The notes below the pieces were generated by a model. The model saw only the letters and a program-made list of their open reading frames with translations, searched no databases and was not told where the DNA came from. The position numbers and the translations under genes are program-made. A DNA stretch of 64,000 nt from JAWKSY01 sp041402125 (lineage in GTDB: Bacteria; Planctomycetota; GCA-002687715; DRQF01). Every line of letters begins with the position of its first letter. Position 1 is the stretch's first letter. Positions 33,406-41,695 of this stretch are shown in pieces. Where the stretch lies: positions 124,001-188,000 of the forward strand of contig JAWKSY010000002.1 in NCBI GenBank assembly GCA_041402125.1, read 5' to 3'.

Positions 33406-36357
33406 TCAGCGCCGCGGCACCGCGACGAGTCGGAAGCCGCAGAAACCCGAGCGCAGGTCGCTCGCGATGCCGCGGAGTTCGCGGTTGCGGAAGTGTTCGG
33501 CCTCGCCGTGCGCCCAGGAGCCGCCGAGCGTCGGGCGCAGCCCGCGCTCCTCCCAGAACCACCCCTCGCAGAGCTCCGCCGCGCTGCCCGCGAGGTCGAA
33601 GACTCCCGCGACCGTCTCGTCGACGGGGAAGCGCAGCCCGGGTTCGAGGCGCGGCCGGGCGCGCGAGAAGCAGGACTTCGCGAAGCTCGACCGGAAGTGG
33701 TTGCCCCAGGGGTAGGTGCGCTCACGTCCGCCCGGGCCGGACGTGGCCTGGAGGAGAAGCGCGGGCGGGAGATCGAAGGTCCAGCGCGGCTCGCCACGTC
33801 CGGCGGCCGAGCGGCGCGTGAACCACCGCGCGTACTCCTTCGCGGCGGACCAGCTCACGCCGCAGATCGGCGCATCGGGCGCCGCGCCGTCCGGCCGCGC
33901 GAGCGTCCCGTCGTCGCGGAGCCAGGAGCTGTCGAGCGGCAGGAGACCCGCCTCCGGACGGCCCTCGGCGGCGCGCGGCGCGCCCTCGCGCAGGAAGGCG
34001 AGATACTCGTCGCAGGTGACCTCGCGATCCATGATGCGGAGGTGCTGCTCCGGTCCGGCGAGGGCGCGGACGAAGGCGGGAGGGAGGTCTCCGGTGCGGT
34101 CGAGATCGAGGCGGATGGGGCCGGAGTCCGCGACCGGGGCGGGATAGCGGACGGGTTCGCGTCCCTCGGCCCGGACGAGCAGGATGACGTCGCCTTCCAC
34201 CGCCGCCTCGTCGAGCGGCGTGAAGCCGACGAAGGACTCGCGACCGTGGAAGAGCGGGGCGGCGGTGAGGCGCAGGACGGAACCCCGCGGGAGTTCGAGG
34301 TCTCGGATCTCCCCGTCGCGCCAGACCCGCGCCGGCCGTCCGCCCGTGGACGCGCGCGCGCGGAAGTCGACCAGGCGCGGCGGGGCGGCGACGCGGATCT
34401 CGAGGCGCATTCCCGCGCGGAGGACCGTGAACGTCGTCTCGCCGCCGTCGGCCAGCCGGTCCTCGGCCTCGCCGGGCCCGGACACCGCGAGGCCGTTGAT
34501 CGCGCAGACGAGATCGTCGCGCTCGAGACCGCTCGCGCCCGGGTCCTCGACGAAGAGTCCGGTGCCCACGCGATGGCCGTCGACCTCGAGGATGAGGTCC
34601 TCCGGCCGCAGCGGCGGCGGGCCGGCGCGAACCCGGAGGACCCGAGCGCCGGGATCGACGCCCTCGGGGCGTCCCCGCCAGGGAACCGGAACGAGACGAG
34701 GCTCCCCGTCCTCGACGAGCGCGTCGTGGCGCCGGTAGACGAAGGCGTCGACGCGAGCGCCCGGCGGGTCCGTCGTGATCGAGAGGGTCCGACGTCGGGC
34801 GAGGAGCGCGGCGAACTCGCCGCGGACGTCGTGCTCGCGGACCTTGCCAGCGAAGTAGCTCGCCATGACCTCGTCGCGGTCGGCGCGAGCCTCCCGCCAT
34901 CGCTCCAGGTAGAGCCGGGCGCGGACGCTCGCCGCGCCCTCGAGCCGGGGGTCGGCGCTCTCCGCGCGGCGGAGCGCGTCCATCACCTCGGTGAAGAGCT
35001 GCACGCGGTCGGCCTCGGCGCGTTCCAGGTCGCGCAGGCGGGCGTCGAGACCCGCGAGCTCGCCCGGTCCGGCCGGACGCGTCTCGAGGTCGCTCCGGAT
35101 CCAGTGGTACTCGCCGAGGAGCCGGGGCAGGTCGCGGTTGGCCGTGACGTAGGTCGCGAGGAGATCCCGGGCGCGCCCGAGCTCGGACCGGGCCTCGTCG
35201 CGGCGCTCACGCGCGCGCTGCTCCGCCTCGTAGAATCCCACCCCGAGGGCCGCGAGCGCCACCGCGACGAGCACGGCGAGCGAGGCGGCGAGCGTGGCGT
35301 GGGCGCGACACCAGCGGAGGAGGCGCCGTCCGGCGGAGGCCGGGCGGGCGCGGGTCGAGCGGAGCTCGAGGACCGCCTCGAGATCCGCCGCGAACGAGGC
35401 CGCGTCGCCGTAGCGGTCCGCGATCCGCTTCTCCATCGCGCGGTCGATCACGGCCTCGAGGTCCGCGGAGACCTCGGCGTTGCGTGCGCGCAGACGCGGC
35501 GGATCGGCGGTGAGGATGCGACGGAAGAGCTCCTCGGCGATCGCGCCCTCGAAGGGCGGCGCGCCGGCGAGCGCCTCGTAGAGCGTGACGCCCAGCGAGT
35601 AGACGTCCGAGGCCGGCCCGACGCGGTCGTGCTCGCCGCGGATCTGCTCCGGCGAGGCGTACTGCGGGGAGCCGATGAACCGGCCGGTGAGCGACAGCGT
35701 CGTGTCGCCCGGGCCGCGCGTGAGGCCGAAGTCGATCAGGACCACGCGGCCGTCCTTCGCGAAGATCACGTTCGAGGGCTTGAGGTCGCGGTGGACGAGA
35801 CCCTCGGCGTGCGCGGCGGCCAGCGCGCGGGCCAGGTCGCGACCCGCCGCCACGATCCGTCGCGTCGGAGGTCGCTGGTCCTCCCGCAGGAGGTCGGCGA
35901 GACTCCGGCCGTCGACGTGCTCCATCGCGATGAAGCGGAAGCCGGCGTCGCGACCCGCGCCGCGGAAGGCCACGACGTTTCGGTGATCGATCCGTCCCAG
36001 CGCCCGCGCTTCCCGTCCGAAACGGTCGGTGAGCGAGGGACCGAGCGCGGTCTCCGCCACGACCTTCAGCGCGACCGTCTCGCCGCGTTCCAGGTCGCGG
36101 GCGAGCCAGACCTCGGCCATGCCGCCGCGTCCGAGGGGGCGTTCGAGGGCGTAGGGTCCGAGGCGGGGCGGGGGAGCGCCGGCGCCGCCGGCCAGGCCGA
36201 GTCCGCCGAGCCGGTCGAGTCGCCGCCGGAGGGCCTCGGCGTGACCCGCGTAGCGGGCGAGCAGCTCGTCGAGATCGGCTCCGGCCTCGATCTCGCCGAG
36301 GACCTCGGCGAGGATCTCCTCGGTCTCGTCGAGCGGTCGCGGGGTCGCCTCGTCCAT
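33406..36357 (-). CDS. transmembrane Ser/Thr kinase fused to PDZ-like and SUMF1-like domains
   Basis: 983 residues. After a 65-residue lead, a Hanks kinase domain is complete: GRGGMAEVW (76-84), VALKVV, catalytic HRDLKPSNVIF near 189, DFGLTRG, SPEQIRGEH. One membrane helix lies near 350-373 (LAASLAVLVAVALAALGVGF). The exported part has a coiled helical region, a PDZ-like stretch (PEDLILEVDGHRVGTG, DDLVCAINGLAV; about 565-660), and a C-terminal sulfatase-modifying-factor/FGE-like domain (IMDREVTCDEYLAFLREG; GVFDLAGSAAELCEGWFW; LGGSWAHG; about 765-983). The SUMF1 part is probably a binding module. It faces the ECF sigma gene and is a likely partner. Confidence 0.9.
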   Translation of the reverse strand: MDEATPRPLDETEEILAEVLGEIEAGADLDELLARYAGHAEALRRRLDRLGGLGLAGGAGAPPPRLGPYALERPLGRGGMAEVWLARDLERGETVALKVVAETALGPSLTDRFGREARALGRIDHRNVVAFRGAGRDAGFRFIAMEHVDGRSLADLLREDQRPPTRRIVAAGRDLARALAAAHAEGLVHRDLKPSNVIFAKDGRVVLIDFGLTRGPGDTTLSLTGRFIGSPQYASPEQIRGEHDRVGPASDVYSLGVTLYEALAGAPPFEGAIAEELFRRILTADPPRLRARNAEVSADLEAVIDRAMEKRIADRYGDAASFAADLEAVLELRSTRARPASAGRRLLRWCRAHATLAASLAVLVAVALAALGVGFYEAEQRARERRDEARSELGRARDLLATYVTANRDLPRLLGEYHWIRSDLETRPAGPGELAGLDARLRDLERAEADRVQLFTEVMDALRRAESADPRLEGAASVRARLYLERWREARADRDEVMASYFAGKVREHDVRGEFAALLARRRTLSITTDPPGARVDAFVYRRHDALVEDGEPRLVPVPWRGRPEGVDPGARVLRVRAGPPPLRPEDLILEVDGHRVGTGLFVEDPGASGLERDDLVCAINGLAVSGPGEAEDRLADGGETTFTVLRAGMRLEIRVAAPPRLVDFRARASTGGRPARVWRDGEIRDLELPRGSVLRLTAAPLFHGRESFVGFTPLDEAAVEGDVILLVRAEGREPVRYPAPVADSGPIRLDLDRTGDLPPAFVRALAGPEQHLRIMDREVTCDEYLAFLREGAPRAAEGRPEAGLLPLDSSWLRDDGTLARPDGAAPDAPICGVSWSAAKEYARWFTRRSAAGRGEPRWTFDLPPALLLQATSGPGGRERTYPWGNHFRSSFAKSCFSRARPRLEPGLRFPVDETVAGVFDLAGSAAELCEGWFWEERGLRPTLGGSWAHGEAEHFRNRELRGIASDLRSGFCGFRLVAVPRR

Positions 36358-36363
36358 CGCCGG

Positions 36364-36369
36364 AGACTA
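36364..36369 (-). promoter_or_regulatory. TAGTCT, possible -10 element giving a leaderless kinase mRNA
   Basis: The minus strand reads GTGGTAGTCTCCGGCG directly followed by the kinase ATG. The element ends 7 bp from the start codon, so transcription would begin at or next to the ATG. The same arrangement occurs at 51943. Confidence 0.4.
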
Positions 36370-36420
36370 CCACAGCGCCCGGCGGGGATGGCCGCGGTCC
36401 TCGGTCCCGCCCCCGAACGG

Positions 36421-36454
36421 GAGCGACCCGCCGGCGCGGGCCGACGGGTCGCTC
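36421..36454 (-). terminator. hairpin after katG
   Basis: GAGCGACCCG (36421-36430) and CGGGTCGCTC (36445-36454) form a perfect 10-bp stem, placed 35 bp after the katG stop and before the kinase promoter. Confidence 0.55.
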
Positions 36455-36489
36455 GAGATCCGGAGAGAGGTGCTCTCGCGGCCGGGGGA

Positions 36490-38820
36490 TCAGGCGTCGA
36501 AGCGGTCGAGCTCCATCACCTTCACCCAGGCGCGGACGAAGTCGTCGACGAACTTCGCCTTCGCGTCCTCGCTGGCGTAGACCTCGGCCAGGGCGCGGAG
36601 ACGGGAGTTCGAGCCGAAGACGAGGTCGACCGCGGTGCCCGTCCAGACGACGGCCCCCGACTTGCGATCACGACCCTCGTAGACGCCGGCGCGGTTCGAC
36701 GGCTTCCACTCGAGGTTCGGGTCGAGCAGGTTGACGAAGAAGTCGTTCGTCAGCGCGCCCGGGGTCTTCGTGAAGACGCCGTGCTTCGAGCGGTCGAAGT
36801 TGGCGTCGAGCGCGCGGAGGCCGCCGAGCAGGACGGTCATCTCCGGCGCCGAGAGCGTCAGGAAGACGGCCCGATCGATGAGCATCTCCTCGGGGCGACC
36901 CGAGGCGCCGTCCTTCACGAAGTTGCGGAAGCCGTCGGCCCGCGGCTCGAGGAAGGAGACCGACTCGACGTCGGTCATCTCGGCCGTCGCGTCCGTGCGA
37001 CCCGGCGTGAAGGGCACGAGCACGGGGAAGCCGGCCTTGCGCGCGGCCTCCTCGACGCCGGCGCAGCCGCCGAGGACGATGAGGTCGGCCATCGAGACGC
37101 GGACGTTGTCCTTGCGGGACGCGTTGAACTCGCCGCGGACCTTCTCGAGGGTCGCGAGGACCTTCGCGAGGTGCGCCGGGTGGTTGGCGGCCCAGTCCTT
37201 CTGCGGGGCGAGACGGATGCGAGCGCCGTTGGCGCCGCCGCGCATGTCGGTCCCGCGGAAGGTGGAGGCCGAGGCCCACGCCGTCGAGACGAGGTCAGCG
37301 GTCGTGAGGCCGGAGTCGAGCAGCATGCTCTTCAGGGCGGCGACGTCGGCGGCGCCGATGAGGCCGTGATTCACGGCCGGAACCGGGTCCTGCCAGATCT
37401 GCGCCGCGGGGACTTCCGGACCGAGGCAGCGGGCGTAGGGGCCCATGTCACGGTGCGTGAGCTTGTACCAGGCGCGGGCGAAGGCCCGGCGGAACTCCTC
37501 CGGGTTCTCGTGGAAGCGCTTCGAGATCGGACCGTAGATCGGGTCCATGCGCAGTGCGAGGTCCGTCGTGAACATGATCGGAGCGTGCGACTTCTTCGGG
37601 TCGTGGGCGTCGGGGACGAGCTTCTTCGCCGACTCGTCGGTCGGGATCCACTGCGTCGCGCCGCCGGGGCTCTTCACCATCTTCCACTCGTAGCTGAAGA
37701 GGTGATCGAAGTAGTCGTGCGACCACTCGGCCGGGGTCGACGTCCAGGCGCCCTCGAGGCCGCTGGTGATCGTGTCGCCGGCCTTGCCGGAGCCGAAGGA
37801 GTTCTTCCAGCCGAGGCCCTGCTCCTCGAGCGGGGCCGCCTCGGGCTCGGGGCCGACGTACTTGCCGCTGGGCGCCGCGCCGTGGGCCTTGCCGAAGGTG
37901 TGGCCGCCCGCGATGAGGGCGACGGTCTCCTCGTCGTTCATGGCCATGCGGCCGAAGGTGACGCGGATGTCCTTGGCGGCGGCGAGCGGGTCGGGGTTGC
38001 CGCCCGGTCCCTCGGGGTTCACGTAGATGAGACCCATCTGGGTCGCGCCGAGCGGGTTCTCGAGCTGGCGGTCACCGTGGTAGCGGTTGTCGGCGAGCCA
38101 CTCGTTCTCGGGGCCCCAGTAGGTGTCCGCCTCGGGCTCCCAGACGTCCTCGCGGCCGCCGGCGAAGCCGAAGGTCTCGAAGCCCATCGACTCGAGCGCG
38201 CAGTTGCCGGCCAGGATCATGAGGTCGGCCCAGGAGATCTTGCGGCCGTACTTCTGCTTGATGGGCCAGAGCAGGCGGCGCGCCTTGTCGAGGTTGGCGT
38301 TGTCGGGCCAGCTGTTGAGCGGCGCGAAGCGCTGCATGCCGGCGGCGGCGCCGCCGCGGCCGTCACCGACGCGATAGGTGCCGGCGCTGTGCCAGGCCAT
38401 GCGGATGAAGAGGGGACCGTAGTGGCCGTAGTCGGCCGGCCACCAGTCCTGGGAGTCGGTCATCAACGCGGTGAGGTCCTTCTTCAGCGCGTCGAGATCG
38501 AGGGTCTGGAACTCCTCGCGGTAGTCGAAGTTCTCGCCCATCGGGTTCCCGGCGATCGGGTTGCGATGGAGCAGTCCGATGTCGAGCTGGTTCGGCCACC
38601 AGTCCATCTCACCGGCGCGCACGGCCTCGGCCGGGCCCTCGGTCTTCGTCGAGACCTTGACCGCGCCGGTGATCGGGCACTTCGCCCCCTCGTCCATCCG
38701 CGCGTGCGGGTTCTGCGCCGAGGCGGCGCCGGCGCCGGCGAGCAGGGCGCCGAGGGCGAGGGTGAGGATGCGGGCCCCCTGGGGCGCGCGGGACTCGGCC
38801 TTCGTTGCGACTCTTGACAC
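36490..38820 (-). CDS. katG: catalase-peroxidase with signal peptide
   Basis: A 776-residue bifunctional heme catalase-peroxidase that removes H2O2. The GTG at 38820 follows GAAGAGGAGA and begins a signal peptide (RILTLALGALLAGAGAASA, cut before QNP), so it is exported, unlike typical cytoplasmic KatG. Key residues are all visible: distal Arg-Trp-His in FIRMAWHSAGTYR near 136-146; Tyr in GLIYVNPEGP; Met in FGRMAMNDE (Trp-Tyr-Met adduct); proximal His in IAGGHTFGKAHG near 306. The C-terminal inactive heme-like domain is complete (LVLGGCAGVEEAARKAG). A hairpin follows. It is similar in logic to periplasmic KatP-type enzymes. Confidence 0.95.
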   Translation of the reverse strand: MSRVATKAESRAPQGARILTLALGALLAGAGAASAQNPHARMDEGAKCPITGAVKVSTKTEGPAEAVRAGEMDWWPNQLDIGLLHRNPIAGNPMGENFDYREEFQTLDLDALKKDLTALMTDSQDWWPADYGHYGPLFIRMAWHSAGTYRVGDGRGGAAAGMQRFAPLNSWPDNANLDKARRLLWPIKQKYGRKISWADLMILAGNCALESMGFETFGFAGGREDVWEPEADTYWGPENEWLADNRYHGDRQLENPLGATQMGLIYVNPEGPGGNPDPLAAAKDIRVTFGRMAMNDEETVALIAGGHTFGKAHGAAPSGKYVGPEPEAAPLEEQGLGWKNSFGSGKAGDTITSGLEGAWTSTPAEWSHDYFDHLFSYEWKMVKSPGGATQWIPTDESAKKLVPDAHDPKKSHAPIMFTTDLALRMDPIYGPISKRFHENPEEFRRAFARAWYKLTHRDMGPYARCLGPEVPAAQIWQDPVPAVNHGLIGAADVAALKSMLLDSGLTTADLVSTAWASASTFRGTDMRGGANGARIRLAPQKDWAANHPAHLAKVLATLEKVRGEFNASRKDNVRVSMADLIVLGGCAGVEEAARKAGFPVLVPFTPGRTDATAEMTDVESVSFLEPRADGFRNFVKDGASGRPEEMLIDRAVFLTLSAPEMTVLLGGLRALDANFDRSKHGVFTKTPGALTNDFFVNLLDPNLEWKPSNRAGVYEGRDRKSGAVVWTGTAVDLVFGSNSRLRALAEVYASEDAKAKFVDDFVRAWVKVMELDRFDA

Positions 38821-39352
38821 GTGACATCTCCTCTTCGGTGATGGGGATTCGATCCGCCTCGCGCGGCCCGCGCGGCCGGATGCCCGCCGATGAGGTCCCT
38901 CCGGGGACCGGCTCGCGCGGAGGCCGCCGTGAATCTCGGGGATTCCCGGTGGCACGAGGAAAATGATCGCCTCCTCCGAGACGGCGCACCAAGACCAAGT
39001 CCCGATCGCCGCCATAGCCAGAGCCAATCGTGATCCGGCTGGACAGGGATCCCGGAAACGCCCGCCGATACGGGACTTGCGGGGTTCGCTTTCCCCGGGC
39101 GCGCGCCGGCTTCGGGACCTCGACCGGAGGCGGCCGGGCGGAGCTCGATGGGCGGTGGGCGCTCCGGATTTTCCGTAACCGTCGTGCCGTCGGCGCGCAT
39201 GCCTCCCGGCTCCCGTTCCGGACGCTCCCGCGGTCCGGAGGAGGGAGACCCGCCGCGATCCCGCCCCCCCGGTCGCGGCGAGGGACGGTCGTCGACGTCC
39301 GGCGATCTCCCCTGGCCCGCGCCCCCGGCGCGACCCGACGAGGTGAGTCGCC
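38821..39352. other. 532-bp divergent intergenic region, katG / secreted protein
   Basis: No convincing gene. The minus strand 26-37 bp upstream of the katG GTG reads GGATCGAATCCCC, similar to the GATAGAATCCCC before the RND adaptor but lacking TA, so promoter assignment is weak. There is no clear OxyR- or PerR-type operator by eye. The central part (about 38960-39060) is less GC-biased than its surroundings. The last 150 bp before the secreted protein gene are very C/G-rich without structure I can support. Confidence 0.3.
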
Positions 39353-40372
39353 ATGAATCTCCGCTTCCCCTTCCTTTCCGTCTGCATCCTCGCCGGCGCC
39401 GTCGGCGCCGCGTCCGCTCAGAGCTACATCGACTTCGAGTTCATTCCCGGCGGAGCTCCCACCGACGGGCTCCTCATCACGAACCAGTTCCAGCCCGCCC
39501 TCGGCGTCTCCTTCATCCTCGAGGACGGCAGCTCGCCGCGGCTGGCGCAGGTCGGCAGCCCGCAGACCGCCTTCGTCGGCGTCGGCGGCGCGGACCAGCC
39601 GGCGCCCGGCGTCGACCTCGGCCAGTTCTTCCTCACCGACGACGGCATGGTGGGGAGCCCGCCGCCCGCGCTCCTCGTGACCTACGACACGCCGCAGTAC
39701 TCGGCGCGCGCGGAGATCATCGACATCGACGGCGGCGAGCAGTGGACGGTGGAAGCGAAGGACGTCGCGGGCAACGTCATCGACACGCAGGTCCTCGACG
39801 CGAACGGGAACGGTTCGGCCACGCCCTTCGAGTTCATCTTCGCGACGCCGGTCATCAAGCAGATCCGGATCGCGTTCACCGGCACGGGCAGCGCGATCGG
39901 CCTCGCCTTCGACAACTTCCTGACGGCCTCGGCCGGCTTCGGCACCGGCCAGGTGAACTCCGCCGACGCCGAGCTCCGCATCAACGGTCAGGGCGCGAGC
40001 GGCGCCGGTCCCTTCGCGGTGAGCCTGCTCGTCGGCAACTCGCTCGTCCTCGACTGGAGCGGGCCTCCCGGGCTTCCGGTCGCGCTCCTCGCGTCCGGAC
40101 TCAACCCCGGCGCCGCGGTCGTCCCCTGTCTGGGGTCGATCGATCTCGGCACGCCGCCGCTCTTCTCGGACGTCCAGGTCGTCTTCGACGGGTCGGTCTT
40201 CCCCCAGAGTCTCTTCGCCACGCTCAGCCCGATCGGGCGTCTCGTGCAGACCTCGTCGGTGCCGGCCTCGGCGGCGGGGGCGGTCTTCGCGGTGCAGGGG
40301 CTCGTCTTCCAGCCTCTGGGCTCGCCCTGTAGCATCGTCGCGACGACGGCCTTCGAGTTGCACATCATCTGA
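39353..40372 (+). CDS. secreted beta-rich protein with shared C-terminal module
   Basis: A 339-residue protein with a signal peptide (FPFLSVCILAGAVGAASA, cut before QSY). Residues about 22-185 form a jelly-roll-like region (IDFEFIPGGAP, then VTYDTPQYSARAEIIDIDGG and IRIAFTGTGSAIGLAFDNF), as in carbohydrate-binding or PEP-CTERM-type surface proteins. The C-terminal 130 residues (DLGTPPLFSDV ... FAVQGLVFQPLGSPCS) resemble the end of the secreted protein at 59129-59905, including LGxPC near the end. No enzyme motif. It is preceded by CGAGGTGAGTCGCC at the ATG. Confidence 0.6.
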   Translation: MNLRFPFLSVCILAGAVGAASAQSYIDFEFIPGGAPTDGLLITNQFQPALGVSFILEDGSSPRLAQVGSPQTAFVGVGGADQPAPGVDLGQFFLTDDGMVGSPPPALLVTYDTPQYSARAEIIDIDGGEQWTVEAKDVAGNVIDTQVLDANGNGSATPFEFIFATPVIKQIRIAFTGTGSAIGLAFDNFLTASAGFGTGQVNSADAELRINGQGASGAGPFAVSLLVGNSLVLDWSGPPGLPVALLASGLNPGAAVVPCLGSIDLGTPPLFSDVQVVFDGSVFPQSLFATLSPIGRLVQTSSVPASAAGAVFAVQGLVFQPLGSPCSIVATTAFELHII

Positions 40373-40433
40373 TCGCCCGCGCCCGTCCCGTCGCGGTCGC
40401 GCGACGCGACGGCCCTCGGGCGGAGACCGGGCG

Positions 40434-41364
40434 ATGAAGTACGTCCTCGCGGGCGGGAGTGGACAGATCGGGCACGTGCTCGCGCGGGCCTTCTCCGGCC
40501 CCGGGGACGAGGTCGTCGTCCTCTCGCGCTCGCCGCGTCCGGGGCCGATCCGGACGGTCCGCTGGTCCCCGCCCGATCTCGGGGAGTGGGTCGCCCAACT
40601 CGACGGGGCCGACGTCCTCGTGAACCTCGCCGGGCGCAACGTCAACTGCCGCTACACCGCCGCGAATCGCGACGCCATCCTCCGCTCTGCCTCGACGCGA
40701 CGGAGGCGCTGGGCCGCGCGCTCGCCGCGGTGGACCGCCCGCCCGCGATCTGGCTCCAGTCGAGCACCGCCACGATCTACGCCGATCGCCGCGACGCGCC
40801 GAACGACGAGGCGACCGGGATCCTCGGCGGCGCCGAGGACGGCGTCCCGACACCTGGCGCTTCAGCATCGACGTCGCGACGAGCTGGGAGCGGCGGCCGA
40901 CGAGCACGCGCGGGAGGAGCGCGGCTCATCGCTGCGCTCCTCGATGGTGATGAGTCTCGACCGCGGCGGCGTTTCGACGTCCTGCTCGTCTCGTCCGGGG
41001 GGCTCGGGGGCACCTCCTGGCATTGGCGGCAGTACGTCTCCTGGATCCACGACGCCGACTTCGTCCGCGCGATCCGCTGATCATCGCGCACCCCGAGCTC
41101 GAAGGGGCCGTCAACGTCTGCGCGCCCCGACCCTCCCGAACCGGAGTTCATGCCGCGCTCCGCCGCGCCTGGGGCGCCCGGATCGGACTGCCGGCGGCGC
41201 GGTGGATGCTCGAGCTGGGCGCCGTCTTCCTGCGCACCGAGACCGAGCTGATCCTGAAGAGCCGCCGCGTGGTCCCCGGCCGCCTCACGGACTCGGGCTT
41301 CACCTTCGAGTTCCCCGAGTGGGAGCCCGCCGCCCGCGACCTCGTCCGCCGCTGGCGCGGCTGA
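40434..41364 (+). pseudogene. frameshifted NAD-dependent epimerase (TIGR01777/SDR39U-type)
   Basis: The start is intact: ATG 40434, Rossmann motif VLAGGSGQIGHVLARAF, VVVLSRSPR, VRWSPPDLGEW, then DVLVNLAGRNVNCRYT. After about 40690 the reading frame shifts repeatedly; fragments in different frames continue the same family (EALGRALAAVDRPP, then STATIYADRRDAPN, then VSWIHDADFVRAI, then HPELEGAVNVCAPRPS, ending ELILKSRRVVPGRL). At least five one-base changes, mostly losses, are needed to restore one frame, for example near 40850 and 40890. The gene either decayed or the assembly is bad here. The family is a putative sugar-nucleotide or divinyl-reductase-like SDR. Confidence 0.85.
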
Positions 41365-41652
41365 TTCTCATACGGTGTCAGTCACCCGATGAGAATGCTA
41401 GTACGGTGCCAGTCACCGGATGAGCATTTCCGGGCGAATCGGTATCGAGTGCGTACGCGTTGGAGCGGAAATGCTCATCCGGTGACTGGCACCGTACTAG
41501 CATTTCCGGGCGAATCGGTGTCGGGTGCGTACGCGCTGGAACGGAAGTGCTCATCCGGTGACTGGCGCCGTACCAGCATTTCCGGTCGAGTCGGCTCCTG
41601 CGCCGGGACGCGTCGGCTCGGGAATTCTCATCTGGTGACTGACACCGTATGA
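41364..41652. repeat. REP-like inverted/tandem repeat cluster
   Basis: A 15-bp core (ACGGTGCCAGTCACC and variants) occurs five times: at 41372-41386 and 41403-41417 in one orientation, and at 41481-41495, 41557-41571 and 41634-41648 in the other. The last three lie in tandem units of 76, 76 and 77 bp (41424, 41500, 41576) that begin GCATTTCCGG. Each core is flanked by short inverted arms (ATTCTCAT/ATGAGAAT around the first; ATGCT/AGCAT around others), and the core itself is partly palindromic (GGTG-CACC). This is the pattern of REP/REPIN elements, which are usually mobilised by RAYT transposases; none is encoded here. Confidence 0.75.
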
Positions 41653-41695
41653 GAATCCCTGCGATGCTCACGGGGCCCGGAGATGGGGGGACGCG

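Noticed and set aside
33118..38817. Very long plus-strand open frame (about 1899 codons)
   Set aside because: It lies antisense to the kinase-SUMF1 gene and katG, both with complete catalytic motifs. Long antisense frames are expected at 70% GC because stops are rare.
38963..39178. Short plus-strand frame in the katG upstream region
   Set aside because: No ribosome site, Arg-rich product and no domain; treated as non-coding.
41364..41652. Repeat cluster considered as a CRISPR array
   Set aside because: The units are nearly identical over their whole length (no unique spacers), the cores are in mixed orientation and no cas genes are near.
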